From: Falsirhodobacter halotolerans
GTDB taxonomy: Bacteria > Pseudomonadota > Alphaproteobacteria > Rhodobacterales > Rhodobacteraceae
Assembly: GCF_022899245.1 (NCBI RefSeq)
Contig: NZ_JALJAZ010000002.1
Span: 124,001 to 188,000, forward strand
Length of the DNA: 64,000 bases
Reading direction: 5' to 3'
Below are positions 27,092-36,459 of the stretch, one piece after another. The notes beneath the pieces were generated by a model. That model saw only the letters and a list, made by a program, of their open reading frames with translations. It searched no databases and was not told the DNA's origin. A program made the translations under genes and the position numbers. The first letter of the stretch is position 1, and every line of letters begins with the position of its first letter.

Positions 27092-28537
27092 TCACATGAC
27101 GGGAATGGGCGCGTCCAGTTCGAACAGGACGCCGTCCGGGTTGAACGACAGGCGCGTGGTGCCGTTCAGGTCCGCCGCCGTCACCTTTTCGATGATGGTG
27201 GAGCCGAAACCCTGCCGCGTGCGGGGGGCCACCTTGGGTCCGTTCATTTCCGACCAGTGGAAGGTGAAGCGATCCCGCGCAGGCCCGGCGATCTCCCAGT
27301 TGATCGCGACCACGCCCCCCTCGACGCTGAGGGCGCCGTATTTCAACGAGTTCGTCGCCAGTTCATACAAGGCCAGGGTCAGGGCGGAGACGCCCCGTTC
27401 GTTCAGCACGATCCGTGGCCCGCCATAGCGGATGTCATAGGTGCGGAACGGCTCCAGCACCTGTTCGATCACGCCGCGCAGGTCGGCGCTGGTCGCGCTG
27501 TCCCTGGTCAGGGTGTCCTGCGCCGCCGACATCGCCTGAATGCGCCCCGTGACGCGGTGCAGGGCGTCCTTCAGGTCATCGGCATGGCGAAGGGAATGGG
27601 TCACGACCGCCTGCACCGTGGCCAGACTGTTCTTGACGCGGTGCGCCAGCTCGCGCGCCAGAAGCTTGCGATGCTCCTCCGCCTCCTTGCGTTCGGTGAC
27701 ATTCTGGGCCACGCCCAGCATGGTCAGGGCCAGATCGTCCTTGTCGGCCGACACCTCGCCTCGCACCTCGATCCAGCGCAGTTCCCCGGCCGGGGTGAAG
27801 GCGCGATACTCGATCTGGAAATCGGACCGATCCGCGATCGCCTGGCCGATGGTTGCGCTCCACCGGGCCAGATCGTCGGGGTGGATGGCGGCAAGAAGGT
27901 CGTCATACCCGAACCGTTCTTCGGGTTTGCGGCCGAAATTGGCGCGGCACTGGGCCGAACTGATAAGGCGCCGGTTCGTCACGTCCAGCGACCACGTTCC
28001 CATCTTGGCCGCGTTCAGGATGAAGCGCAGCCGCGCCTCGGTCGCCGCGATGTCGCGCATCCGCCGCTCGATCTCCTGCTCCAGCTCCCCCTGATTGCGG
28101 GTCATTTCGGCCAGGCGGTTGCGTTCGGGCGACACGTCGAACTGGGAGGCGAAGAAATGCGTCAGCTCTCCCTCCTTGCTGAACACCGGCGATACCAGAA
28201 GCCGGTTCCAGAAGGACGATCCGTCCTTGCGATAGTTCAGCAGGTCGATCTCGATGCTTTCGCGCCGCGCGATGGCGTTGCGCACGCGGGTGATGTCGTC
28301 GGTGTTCGTGCCCGGCCCCTGAAGAAAGCGGCAGTTGCGGCCCAGAAGATCCTCGCGGCTGTATCCGGTCAGGGTGACGAAGGCGTCGTTGACAAAAACG
28401 ATGGGATTGTCGGGCAGGCGCGGGTCGGTGACGATCATCGGCATCCGCGTGACGGACACGGCGGCGGCGAACGGATCGTCAAGGTTGGGCAGCATGGTCT
28501 CCGCCTCGGTGGGGGTGTTTGGCAGAACCAATGGCAT
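27092..28537 (-). CDS. LOV-domain blue-light sensor histidine kinase, HWE type
   Basis: A 481-residue soluble kinase. The LOV domain spans about residues 20-135 and contains GRNCRFLQG, with the flavin-adduct Cys69. A second PAS domain spans about 165-285 and is followed by an HWE dimerisation/phosphoacceptor segment (ELAHRVKNSLATVQ, His299). The ATPase part has ALYELATNSLKYGALS and the HWE-diagnostic TFHWSEMNGP, ending with GFGSTIIEK. Blue light should form a Cys-FMN adduct and change kinase activity. Start 28537 has AAGGA upstream. No response regulator is encoded nearby, so the partner must lie elsewhere. Confidence 0.92.
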   Translation of the reverse strand: MPLVLPNTPTEAETMLPNLDDPFAAAVSVTRMPMIVTDPRLPDNPIVFVNDAFVTLTGYSREDLLGRNCRFLQGPGTNTDDITRVRNAIARRESIEIDLLNYRKDGSSFWNRLLVSPVFSKEGELTHFFASQFDVSPERNRLAEMTRNQGELEQEIERRMRDIAATEARLRFILNAAKMGTWSLDVTNRRLISSAQCRANFGRKPEERFGYDDLLAAIHPDDLARWSATIGQAIADRSDFQIEYRAFTPAGELRWIEVRGEVSADKDDLALTMLGVAQNVTERKEAEEHRKLLARELAHRVKNSLATVQAVVTHSLRHADDLKDALHRVTGRIQAMSAAQDTLTRDSATSADLRGVIEQVLEPFRTYDIRYGGPRIVLNERGVSALTLALYELATNSLKYGALSVEGGVVAINWEIAGPARDRFTFHWSEMNGPKVAPRTRQGFGSTIIEKVTAADLNGTTRLSFNPDGVLFELDAPIPVM

Positions 28538-28697
28538 GTTTCCTTTTTGTCTGACCCCTCTTGCACAGAAACGGCGCGAATGTCACCCGAAAACCCGCCT
28601 TTCCTGTGACGCGGACGCCCTTGGCCGGGGGGGATCACAAAACCGTCGCATGGCGCGGTTAAGGACCGGGTCACCAAGCACACGCCAGGGGACAGAC

Positions 28698-30677
28698 ATG
28701 ACCGACATGCGCCAAAGCCAGATTTTCCGCACATCGAAGCTGGAGGAGGCCGACGGGCCGGGCCTCAACCCGACCGCGACGGCGACGATGGGCGACATCA
28801 TCGCGGCGCGCTTTTCCCGCCGGGGGTTCCTGAAAGGCTCCATGGCGACGGCGGCCATCGCGGCGACGGTGTCGCCCGTGGCGCTTCTGGCGGCGGACGA
28901 GGCGAAGGCGCAATCCGCCTCCCGTTTCAACTTCCCCGAGGTGGAGGCCGGCGTCGATGCCGATCACCATGTCGCCCAAGGCTATGACGCGGATGTGCTG
29001 CTGCGGTGGGGCGACAAGCTGTTCCCCGACGCGCCGGACTTCGACCCCACCCGCCAGACCGAGGCCGCGCAGGAACGGCAGTTCGGGTATAACAACGATT
29101 TCGTGGGCTTCATCCCGCTGGAGGGCGCGACCGATCGCGGGCTTTTGGTGGTGAACCACGAATACACCAACGAGCATCTGATGTTCCCCGGCATCGTCAC
29201 CATGCAGAACGGCGAGATGGTGGTCGCCGACGCGACCGAGGAGCGGGCCAATATCGAGATGGCGGCCCATGGCGGCACCGTCGTCGAAATCCGCAAGGTG
29301 GACGGCAAGTGGCAGCCGGTGCTGGACGGTGCGCTGAACCGCCGCATCACCGCCAAGACCGAAATGCAGCTGACCGGCCCCGCCGCCGGACATGCGCGCC
29401 TGCAGACCACCGCCGACACGTCGGGCCGCAAGGTCTTCGGCACGATCAACAACTGCGCGGGCGGCGTCACCCCGTGGGGCACCTACATCATGGCCGAGGA
29501 GAACATCCACGGCTATTTCACCGGCGAATTGCCCGAAGGCCATGCCGAGGCGGGCAATTACGACCGTCTGGGCGTTCCCGGCGGCTCCTACCAGTGGGGC
29601 CATTTCCACAAGCGTTTCGATCTGGGGGCCGAGCCGAACGAGCCGAACCGCTTCGGCTGGGTGGTCGAGGTGGATGTGATGGACCCGACCTCGGTCCCGA
29701 AAAAGCGCACCGCCCTTGGCCGGTTCAAGCATGAGGGCGCCGAAAGCGTCGTGGCCAAGGACGGGCGCATCGTCTTCTACCTCGGCGATGACGAACGGTT
29801 CGACTATGTCTACAAGTTCGTGACGGCGGGCCGGTTCAACCCCGACGATCGCGCGGCCAACATGGATCTTCTGGACGACGGCACGCTTTACGTCGCGCGC
29901 TTCGACGAGGACGGGTCGATGGAATGGATGCCGCTGGTCTATGGCCAAGGCCCGCTGACGGCGGAAAACGGGTTTGACAGCCAGGCTGATGTCCTGATCG
30001 AGACGCGCCGCGCGGGCGACCTTCTGGGGGCCACCCCGATGGACCGCCCCGAGGACATCCAGCCCAACCCGATGACGGGCCGCGCCTATGTCATGCTGAC
30101 CAACAACACCCGCCGCGAAGAGGCGAACGCCGCCAACCCGCGCGTGGACAACGCCTTCGGCCATATCATCGAGATCCTGGAGGAGGACGGCGATTTCACC
30201 GCCACGGCGGGCCGGTGGGAAATCCTGCTGCAATGCGGCGATCCGTCGGTGGCCGAGGTCGGGGCGACCTTCTCCACCGAGACGACGAAGAACGGCTGGT
30301 TCGGGATGCCCGACAACGCCGCCATCGACGCGGACGGTCGCCTCTGGGTGTCCACCGACGGCAACTCCATGGCCGATACGGGGCGCACCGACGGGCTGTG
30401 GGCGGTGGACACCGAAGGCGACGCGCGGGGCACCTCGCGCCTGTTTTACCGCGTGCCGGTGGGGGCCGAGATGTGCGGCCCCTGTCCGACCGAGGACATG
30501 AGCACCTTCTTCGTCGCGGTCCAGCATCCCGGCGACGGGGGCGAGGATTGGGAGGGGCATGGCCGCGTCTCCTATTACGAGGATCTGTCCACGCGCTGGC
30601 CCGATTTCCGCGACGACATGCCCGTGCGCCCCGCCGTGGTCGCGATCACCAAACAGGGCGGCGGCCGCATCGGCTGA
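28698..30677 (+). CDS. phoX: PhoX-family alkaline phosphatase, Tat-exported (DUF839)
   Basis: A 659-residue protein whose N-terminal extension contains the twin-arginine motif SRRGFLKG (residues 40-47), then a hydrophobic stretch ending near AKAQSA. The mature part has the PhoX/DUF839 pattern GLLVVNHEYTNEHLMFPG, FGTINNCAGGVTPWGTYI and RPEDIQPNPMTGRAYVMLTNN. Characterised PhoX enzymes are periplasmic, calcium/iron-dependent phosphomonoesterases. Start 28698 has AGGGGA upstream. I found no convincing Pho box in the 160-bp divergent gap, so phosphate control is not shown. Confidence 0.88.
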   Translation: MTDMRQSQIFRTSKLEEADGPGLNPTATATMGDIIAARFSRRGFLKGSMATAAIAATVSPVALLAADEAKAQSASRFNFPEVEAGVDADHHVAQGYDADVLLRWGDKLFPDAPDFDPTRQTEAAQERQFGYNNDFVGFIPLEGATDRGLLVVNHEYTNEHLMFPGIVTMQNGEMVVADATEERANIEMAAHGGTVVEIRKVDGKWQPVLDGALNRRITAKTEMQLTGPAAGHARLQTTADTSGRKVFGTINNCAGGVTPWGTYIMAEENIHGYFTGELPEGHAEAGNYDRLGVPGGSYQWGHFHKRFDLGAEPNEPNRFGWVVEVDVMDPTSVPKKRTALGRFKHEGAESVVAKDGRIVFYLGDDERFDYVYKFVTAGRFNPDDRAANMDLLDDGTLYVARFDEDGSMEWMPLVYGQGPLTAENGFDSQADVLIETRRAGDLLGATPMDRPEDIQPNPMTGRAYVMLTNNTRREEANAANPRVDNAFGHIIEILEEDGDFTATAGRWEILLQCGDPSVAEVGATFSTETTKNGWFGMPDNAAIDADGRLWVSTDGNSMADTGRTDGLWAVDTEGDARGTSRLFYRVPVGAEMCGPCPTEDMSTFFVAVQHPGDGGEDWEGHGRVSYYEDLSTRWPDFRDDMPVRPAVVAITKQGGGRIG

Positions 30678-30738
30678 CACCGGCGGCCGTGGGGGTGCCT
30701 GTCCCGTGGGGCGGGCGCCCGTGCACCGACGTGGGGCC

Positions 30739-31620
30739 TCAGCCCTGCGGGTGGGTCTTCAGCAACTGCGCGCGCATCATGTCCGCAGCGCCCGTGGGTG
30801 GGCGCGTCGCGTGGGTCAGCAGCGCGATCGGCAACCCGGTCCGGGGGTGGAACGGGCGCTGGACCACGCCCCGGAACTGGTCCCATGGCAGCAGGCCATC
30901 GACGATCGCGACCCCCAGCCCCTGCTGCACGAAGGGCAGCGCGCTGATGGAGACGTCGATCTCGATCGACGGGGCGAAGTCCTGCCCCGCCGCGTCGCAC
31001 AACGAGGCCAGAAGCGCGCCGGGAAGGGTTTCGGGGCGGTAGGATATCAGCGTCTGGTCCTGCAGATCCTCAAGCCCGATTTCGGTCCGCCGCGCCAGGG
31101 GATGATCGTCGGGCAGAAGGCAGGCCAGACAGGACTGGCCGATGACCTCCACCCGGATGTCGGGATGGGGTTTGTCGTTCATCACCACGCCGACGGAAAT
31201 GTCGCCGTCGCGCAGCATCTGCACGATGTGGCGCATCGGCGCGATCTGCGACCGCACGACGATGTCGGGATGGGCGGCGCGGAACGCGGCCATGGCCTGC
31301 GGCACAAGGGTCATCGCCGGGGGGGCCGAGGCGGCCATGCGCACGATCCCGGTGCGCCCCTGCCGCATGTCCCGCGTCCGGCGGCGGAAGGCGGCCAGTT
31401 CGGCGAAGATGCGTTCGGCCTCGGGGAACAGGTCCAGCGCCTCTTGTGTCGGAACCAGCCTTCCCCGCACCCGATCGAACAGCCGGAACCCCAGTTGATC
31501 CTCGGCATGAAGCAGCATCTGGCTCAGGGCGGGCTGCGAGATGTTCAGCCGCGCCGCCGCCGCCGTCACGGTCCCGGCCTGCATCAGCGTGCAGAACATC
31601 TCAAGCTGGCGCGCGCGCAT
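30739..31620 (-). CDS. LysR-family transcriptional regulator
   Basis: A 293-residue LysR protein. The HTH is RQLEMFCTLMQAGTVTAAAA followed by RLNISQPALSQML, and the effector domain starts around residue 90. Start 31620 has AGGAGAG upstream; longer upstream starts would run through the intergenic inverted repeat and into the GNAT gene. It diverges from the first double-GNAT gene, with a 9-bp-stem inverted repeat between them, so that gene is the likely target. Confidence 0.88.
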   Translation of the reverse strand: MRARQLEMFCTLMQAGTVTAAAARLNISQPALSQMLLHAEDQLGFRLFDRVRGRLVPTQEALDLFPEAERIFAELAAFRRRTRDMRQGRTGIVRMAASAPPAMTLVPQAMAAFRAAHPDIVVRSQIAPMRHIVQMLRDGDISVGVVMNDKPHPDIRVEVIGQSCLACLLPDDHPLARRTEIGLEDLQDQTLISYRPETLPGALLASLCDAAGQDFAPSIEIDVSISALPFVQQGLGVAIVDGLLPWDQFRGVVQRPFHPRTGLPIALLTHATRPPTGAADMMRAQLLKTHPQG

Positions 31621-31666
31621 TCGTCTCTCCTGCCGGTGCGGGATCTGTATGCCACCGGCGGGAAAC

Positions 31667-31689
31667 GGGGCGCAATGGGGTTGCGCCCC
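31667..31689. promoter_or_regulatory. Long perfect inverted repeat between LysR and GNAT genes
   Basis: GGGGCGCAA and TTGCGCCCC (9 bp each, perfect) flank TGGGG. The repeat lies 47 bp from the lysR start and 104 bp from the GNAT start. It may be the regulator's binding site or an RNA hairpin; no U-run follows. Confidence 0.5.
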
Positions 31690-31792
31690 GCGCGGCAGAA
31701 CCTGCGCCCCTGCTGGCCAAGTTAGGCAGCACCTGCGGCGCCGGATGCGGTAAGGGTGGCCAAGACGGGGACGACAGCGCGGATAAGGTAGG

Positions 31793-32710
31793 ATGACACG
31801 GATTGCGGCGAGGGAGTGCGCCTCGGTCGCCCCCGAGGGGGACGGCGACCTGAACCTGGACAGCTTTCGCCTGAGGTTGTCGGAGATCGGGCCGACCGAC
31901 GGGGGGCGTCTGCACCAGATGACCGTGGGCGTCGGATGGCCCCACCGGCTGCGCGATGTGACCGTTCTGCTGGACCTTGGCCGGGGGCTGATCGGGATGG
32001 ATGAGATCGACCGGCCCGTCTGCACCGCGATGTTCTTTCCGTGGGGCGACGATTTTGCGACGTTGGGCATGATGACGACGACCCCCCGCCTTCAGGCGCA
32101 GGGGGCGGGGCGGTGGCTGTTGCGGCAAGTGCTGGCCGAGTGCGGCGGGCGCGATGTCCGGCTCTATGCAACGCGGGCCGGGTATTCGCTGTATCGGGAA
32201 GGCGGGTTCACCCCGGTCCGGGCGGTGCATCAGATGCAGGGCGTCGTCACCGGGGCCGAGATGCCCGACGCCCTGCCGGGCCTGTCGGTTCGGCCCGTAG
32301 GCGCGGCGGACCTGGACGCGATGCGGGCGCTGGACCTGCGGGCGTTCGGTGCGCCGCGGGATGCGGGCCTGGTTTACCTGCTGTCCAAGGGCGACGGGCT
32401 GATCGCCTGCGAGGGGGACCGGCCCGTGGGATACGCATTGCGGCGCCGGTTCGGCAAGGGAACCCTGATCGGCCCGGTGGTGGCCGAAAGCGATGACATC
32501 GCCCTTCGGCTGATCGCCCCCCTGATCGCGCAGGGGCAGGGGGGCTTTGTGCGCCTGGACATGCCGGACGAAAGCGGGCGGCTCATGACCTATCTGCAAC
32601 GGGCGGGGCTGGCCCATTTCGACAGCGTAACGGAAATGCGCATCGGCCCCGAACGTCGGCAGACGTCCGGGGCCGTGACCTTCGGGCTGGCCGCCCATTC
32701 GCTGGGCTAG
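31793..32710 (+). CDS. Tandem GNAT acetyltransferase (double-domain), paralog 1
   Basis: The 305-residue protein has two GNAT-like halves. The N-terminal half holds GVGWPHRLRDV and an acetyl-CoA-binding-like stretch RLQAQGAGRWLLRQVL, followed by YATRAGYSLYREGGFTPV. The C-terminal half starts about residue 165 (LSVRPVGAADLDAMRALDLRA). It is clearly paralogous to the protein at 36460-37290 over its whole length. The acceptor substrate is unknown; polyamines or amino acids would fit the surroundings. Its stop overlaps that of the convergent DAO gene by 4 bp. Confidence 0.78.
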   Translation: MTRIAARECASVAPEGDGDLNLDSFRLRLSEIGPTDGGRLHQMTVGVGWPHRLRDVTVLLDLGRGLIGMDEIDRPVCTAMFFPWGDDFATLGMMTTTPRLQAQGAGRWLLRQVLAECGGRDVRLYATRAGYSLYREGGFTPVRAVHQMQGVVTGAEMPDALPGLSVRPVGAADLDAMRALDLRAFGAPRDAGLVYLLSKGDGLIACEGDRPVGYALRRRFGKGTLIGPVVAESDDIALRLIAPLIAQGQGGFVRLDMPDESGRLMTYLQRAGLAHFDSVTEMRIGPERRQTSGAVTFGLAAHSLG

Positions 32711-33996
32711 GACAAACGGTCCTTCAGCGCGAACCACAGCCCCACCACCGGCAGGAACCAGGGTCGCCCGCTATGCGCCGGGATCGCGGGCCAGTCCAGC
32801 CCGTGCAGGGGGTTCGTGTCCCCCCGGCCCATGGCCAGGTCGGCCAAAACCTGCCCCATCAGCGTCGACATCTGCGCGCCGTGGCCCGAATACCCCATGC
32901 TGTAGATCAGGCCGTCGGCCTCGCCCGCGCGGGGAAAGCGGTCCTTCGTCATCCCAACCAGACCGCCCCAGCAATAGTCGATCGGCACATCGCCCAATTG
33001 CGGAAACAGATTCGCCATCGACCGCCGCAGGATCGCGCCCGACTTGGCGTCGGAACTCTGGTCCGACGTGGCCGAAAACCGGGCCCGCCCGCCGAAGATC
33101 AACCGCCTGTCCGGCGACAGGCGGAAATAGTTCCCGATGTTGAGCGAGGTGACATAGGTGCGGTCGCCCGGCATCGTGGCCGCGATCTCGGCCGCGGTCA
33201 GGGGGCGGGTCGCGACGATGAACGATCCGACCGGGATGATGCGGCGCCGGAAATGCCCAAGCGGCGCGCCCTTGACCATGCCGCTGTATCCGTCGGTGGC
33301 GGCGATCACGCGGTCGGCCTCGATCGTGCCGCGCGGGGTGCGCAACGACCAGCCGCGCGCCGTCTTCTGCCGCCCGGTGACGGCCGCATCCTCCCAGATC
33401 AGGGCGCCGCGGCGATGCGCCGCCTCGGCCAGACCGTTGACGAAACGGCCCATATGCATCATCGCCGATTTTTCATACAGCATCCCGGCATGGACCTTGT
33501 CCGACCGGATCTCGGCCCGCAGCTCGTCGCGGTCCAGCCAGCGGGTCTGGGGGTCCACCTCCCGGTGGATCAGGTCGAAATTGGCGCGCAGGCCCGCGAT
33601 GTGGCTGGGCTTGGACGCCATCTTCAGCTTGCCCGACCGGCGAAAATCGCAGGCGATGCCTTCCTCGCGCACAATCTCCTCGATCAGGTCGATCGACCGG
33701 TCATAGGCGCGATAGAGCGCATGGGCCCGTTCGGACCCCAGATGCGCCTTGGCGTCGGCATAGCCATGGGCGATGCCGTTGTTCAGATGCCCGCCATTGC
33801 GCCCCGAGGCGCCCGCGCCGACGTGACGCGCCTCGAGCACTGCCACGCGAACCCCTTCGCGCGCCAGCTTCAGCGCGGCGTTGAGGCCGGTGAACCCGGC
33901 CCCGATGATCGCGACATCGACCTTTCCCTCCACCGGGCCGGATTGGCCATGGGCGAAGGGCACCGCCGTGTCATGCCAGAAGGATGCGAATTTCAT
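32707..33996 (-). CDS. FAD-dependent amine/amino-acid oxidase, PuuB / DAO type
   Basis: A 429-residue DAO-family flavoprotein. The dinucleotide-binding motif VDVAIIGAGFTGLNAALKLA lies near residue 28, with GAGASGRNGGHLNNG about 30 residues later and YSMGYSGHGAQMSTLMGQ near the C-terminus. This pattern is close to gamma-glutamylputrescine oxidase and related exocyclic amine oxidases. The start at 33996 lies 4 bp after the HAD stop, so the two genes are co-translated; there is no independent ribosome-binding site. It should release an aldehyde plus ammonia and peroxide from an amine. Confidence 0.85.
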   Translation of the reverse strand: MKFASFWHDTAVPFAHGQSGPVEGKVDVAIIGAGFTGLNAALKLAREGVRVAVLEARHVGAGASGRNGGHLNNGIAHGYADAKAHLGSERAHALYRAYDRSIDLIEEIVREEGIACDFRRSGKLKMASKPSHIAGLRANFDLIHREVDPQTRWLDRDELRAEIRSDKVHAGMLYEKSAMMHMGRFVNGLAEAAHRRGALIWEDAAVTGRQKTARGWSLRTPRGTIEADRVIAATDGYSGMVKGAPLGHFRRRIIPVGSFIVATRPLTAAEIAATMPGDRTYVTSLNIGNYFRLSPDRRLIFGGRARFSATSDQSSDAKSGAILRRSMANLFPQLGDVPIDYCWGGLVGMTKDRFPRAGEADGLIYSMGYSGHGAQMSTLMGQVLADLAMGRGDTNPLHGLDWPAIPAHSGRPWFLPVVGLWFALKDRLS

Positions 33997-34000
33997 GGCG

Positions 34001-34666
34001 TCACAGACCGACGAGGCCGGGCAGCTCCCCCACGCTCTTGATCTCGGTATAGCCGTAATAGGGGTTCGCCGGTTCATGACCGCGATTGACCCAGACCTTG
34101 TTGGTGATGCCCAGATCATGGGCCGTCATGAGATCGTAGCGGAAGCTGGACGAGACGTGCAGAATGTCCTTGGGCCCGCAGCCCAGCTGATCGAACAGGT
34201 ATTCGAAGGCCTGCATCTGCGGTTTGTAGGCGCCTGCGTTTTCCGCCGTCAGCACATGGTCGATCGGCGCGCCCAGCTTGGCGATGTTGTGCGGGATCTG
34301 GACGTTCATGGCGTTGGTCAGCGCCACCAGCGGGATGTTTCCGGCGATCTTGGCCAGCCCGGCGGGCACGTCGGCATGGGGCCCCCAGGTCGGAACGCGG
34401 TTGTAGATGTCTTCGGCCACCGCCGGATCGAAGGCCACGCCGTTGCGCTTGCAGGTGCGTTCCAGCGCGTTGTGCACGACGTCGGCATAGGGTTTCCACG
34501 CGCCCAGAACCTCGTCCAGACGATAGGCGGAGAAATCCGCGATGAAGGTGTCCATCGCCTCGGGCGACAGCTGCGCGCCGTAATGGTGCCGCGCGGCCCC
34601 GGCCATGTCGTAAAGGATCATCGTGCCGTGGCAGTCGAAGGTGATGAATTTGGGACGGAAGGTCAT
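34001..34666 (-). CDS. HAD-superfamily hydrolase, haloacid dehalogenase type II-like
   Basis: A 221-residue HAD protein. Motif I is FITFDCHGTMI (nucleophile Asp), motif II lies in VALTNAMN, motif III is the Lys of GAYKPQM, and HVSSSFRYDLMTAHDLG carries the acidic motif IV region. Type II haloacid dehalogenases lack the second motif-I Asp, as here. The upstream in-frame starts are rejected because the family starts at MTFRPKFITFD. It is coupled to the downstream DAO gene and diverges from the cupin/ArgE pair. A distinct homolog lies at 39753-40481. Confidence 0.84.
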   Translation of the reverse strand: MTFRPKFITFDCHGTMILYDMAGAARHHYGAQLSPEAMDTFIADFSAYRLDEVLGAWKPYADVVHNALERTCKRNGVAFDPAVAEDIYNRVPTWGPHADVPAGLAKIAGNIPLVALTNAMNVQIPHNIAKLGAPIDHVLTAENAGAYKPQMQAFEYLFDQLGCGPKDILHVSSSFRYDLMTAHDLGITNKVWVNRGHEPANPYYGYTEIKSVGELPGLVGL

Positions 34667-34870
34667 GGGCGGCCTCGTTGTTGACGTTGCCCCACCATCG
34701 GCTGGCCCGCGCAACACGAGGTGCGGCAGCGTGGGGCCTGGACGCAGGATGTTGCGTATTGTCATCAACCAACGGCAGGCTGTGCCGCAACCGGGCCGAC
34801 AACGGTGCGGCGGGACGGGGCGGGGCCCGCACAATGGCCCGGCATATCACAACCGCAAAGGGAACATGCC

Positions 34871-35239
34871 GTGAGCCTGCTGAAACGCCTTGACCCGAAT
34901 CCGCAATTCACCCCGCGCGACGGTGTTCCCGCACCCGACCGGCTGATCGCGGGCACGCCCACGTTCAAGACCTGGGCCATGGACGAGGCGCTGGCCGAGG
35001 CCGCGAAATGGGGCGCCATCAACAGCGGCGTCTGGCAGGCGACACCGGGCACCACCCGGTCGATCAAGGGCGACACGTTCGAATTCTGTCACATCCTGTC
35101 GGGCGTGGTGGAGATCACGGACGCCGACGGCGTGATGCAGCGGTTCACCGCCGGCGACAGTTTCGTGATGAAGCCCGGCTTCGTCGGCGAATGGAAGACC
35201 ATCGAAACGGTCCAGAAGATCTATGTCGTCGCAAGCTGA
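34871..35239 (+). CDS. Cupin-domain protein (DUF861/cupin_3)
   Basis: A 122-residue single-domain cupin. Its core reads DTFEFCHILSGVVEITDADG, then RFTAGDSFVMKPGFVGEWKT, the DUF861 pattern. The start is taken as GTG 34871, with AAAGGGAAC upstream; the nearby ATG at 34866 is out of frame and closes at once. Its last 17 bp overlap the ArgE-like gene. Such cupins are frequent in amine and opine catabolic operons, and their activity is generally unknown. Confidence 0.8.
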   Translation: MSLLKRLDPNPQFTPRDGVPAPDRLIAGTPTFKTWAMDEALAEAAKWGAINSGVWQATPGTTRSIKGDTFEFCHILSGVVEITDADGVMQRFTAGDSFVMKPGFVGEWKTIETVQKIYVVAS

Positions 35240-36344
35240 CGCGGCAACCGACCTGCTGGCGCGGCTTGTCGGCTTTGCCAGCGTGGTCGGCACGCCCAAC
35301 GGCCCCATCACAGGCTTCGTGCGCGACTATCTGCACGGGCACGGGATCGCCGTCCATGTGCTGCCCGGCCCCGAGGGCGACCGCGCGAACCTGTTCGCGA
35401 CGATCGGCGATCCGTCGGTGTCCGGGCCGGTGCTGTCGGGGCATATGGACGTGGTTCCGGCGCTTGAACCGGACTGGCAGGCCGATCCGTTCGTGCTGCG
35501 GCGGAACGGCGACCGCCTGATCGGCCGCGGGGCCTGCGACATGAAGGGTTTCGTCGCCGCCGTTCTGGCCATGGCGCCCCGCCTTGCCCAAATGCGTCTG
35601 CCGGTGCCGATCCATATCGCGCTGTCTTATGACGAAGAGGCCGGATGCCGGGGCGTGCCCCATCTTCTGGCGGCGTTGCCGGACCTGTGCGCCCCGCCTT
35701 CGGGTTGCATCGTGGGCGAACCGACGGGGCTTCAGCCGGTTCTGGCGCACAAGGGCAAGGCGGCGCTGCGGCTTGTGGCGCGGGGGCGGTCGGGGCACAG
35801 CTCGCGCCCCGATCTGGGGGTGAACGCGATCCACCGCCTCCTTCCGGCCCTGGGGGCGGCGGCGGCGCAGGCGCAGGCCCTGGCCGGGGGCGCGACCGAT
35901 CCCCGCTTCGCGCCGCCCTGTTCGACGCTGCAGATCGGAACCGTGCTGGGCGGGCAGGCGGTCAACATCATCCCCGACCATGCCGAGGCGCAGATCGAGG
36001 CGCGGGCCATTGCGGGCATCGACCCCGCGGACCTTCTCGCCCCCATCGAGGCGGCGGCGGGCGAGGGGGTCACGGTCGAACGGCTTTCCTCCTATCCCGC
36101 GCTGGCGCTGGATGCGGCGCATCCGCTGGCCGCCCGCGTCGAACGGGCGTCGGGGCGACCGGCGCTTGGCGCGGTCAGTTTCGGGACCGAGGCGGGGCTG
36201 TTTCAGGCCGCCGGCATCCCGTCGATCATCTGCGGCCCCGGCGACATCGGCCGCGCCCACCGCCCCGAGGAATGGCTGACGCGCGACGAGCTGGACGGCA
36301 CCTGCGCGATGATTCGCGCCTTTGCCGAGGGGCACCGGACATGA
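35223..36344 (+). CDS. M20 metallopeptidase, acetylornithine deacetylase (ArgE) type
   Basis: A 373-residue M20 deacetylase. The metal site pattern is VLSGHMDVVPALEPDWQ (His, Asp), LIGRGACDMKGFVAAV (bridging Asp), ALSYDEEAGCRG (catalytic and metal Glu), IVGEPTGLQPV and a C-terminal His in GDIGRAHRPEEW. ArgE enzymes hydrolyse N2-acetyl-L-ornithine and related N-acyl amino acids. In this catabolic setting it more likely deacylates an imported or acetylated amine than serves arginine synthesis. The gene overlaps the cupin gene by 17 bp. Confidence 0.88.
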   Translation: MSSQADAATDLLARLVGFASVVGTPNGPITGFVRDYLHGHGIAVHVLPGPEGDRANLFATIGDPSVSGPVLSGHMDVVPALEPDWQADPFVLRRNGDRLIGRGACDMKGFVAAVLAMAPRLAQMRLPVPIHIALSYDEEAGCRGVPHLLAALPDLCAPPSGCIVGEPTGLQPVLAHKGKAALRLVARGRSGHSSRPDLGVNAIHRLLPALGAAAAQAQALAGGATDPRFAPPCSTLQIGTVLGGQAVNIIPDHAEAQIEARAIAGIDPADLLAPIEAAAGEGVTVERLSSYPALALDAAHPLAARVERASGRPALGAVSFGTEAGLFQAAGIPSIICGPGDIGRAHRPEEWLTRDELDGTCAMIRAFAEGHRT

Positions 36345-36459
36345 CGGCGGCACCATGTGCCATCCGCCGCGCCGATTTGGCAAAAGCTGCCGTCGGCGGG
36401 CCGTCGAACGGTGATCCCCGCCGCGCGGCTTTGATCACACTGCGGGAAAAGAGGTGCTC

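Noticed and set aside
28538-28697. Pho box upstream of phoX
   Set aside because: Only GTCAC/GTGAC half-sites with a long spacer are present; the direct-repeat pattern of a Pho box is missing.
28671-30680. A 669-codon open frame on the minus strand opposite phoX
   Set aside because: It is a high-GC shadow of the phoX reading frame; the plus strand has the Tat motif, a ribosome-binding site and clear PhoX motifs.
34667-34870. Operator or promoter in the HAD/cupin divergent gap
   Set aside because: Several short GTTG/CAAC repeats exist, but none forms a convincing palindrome or promoter pair.
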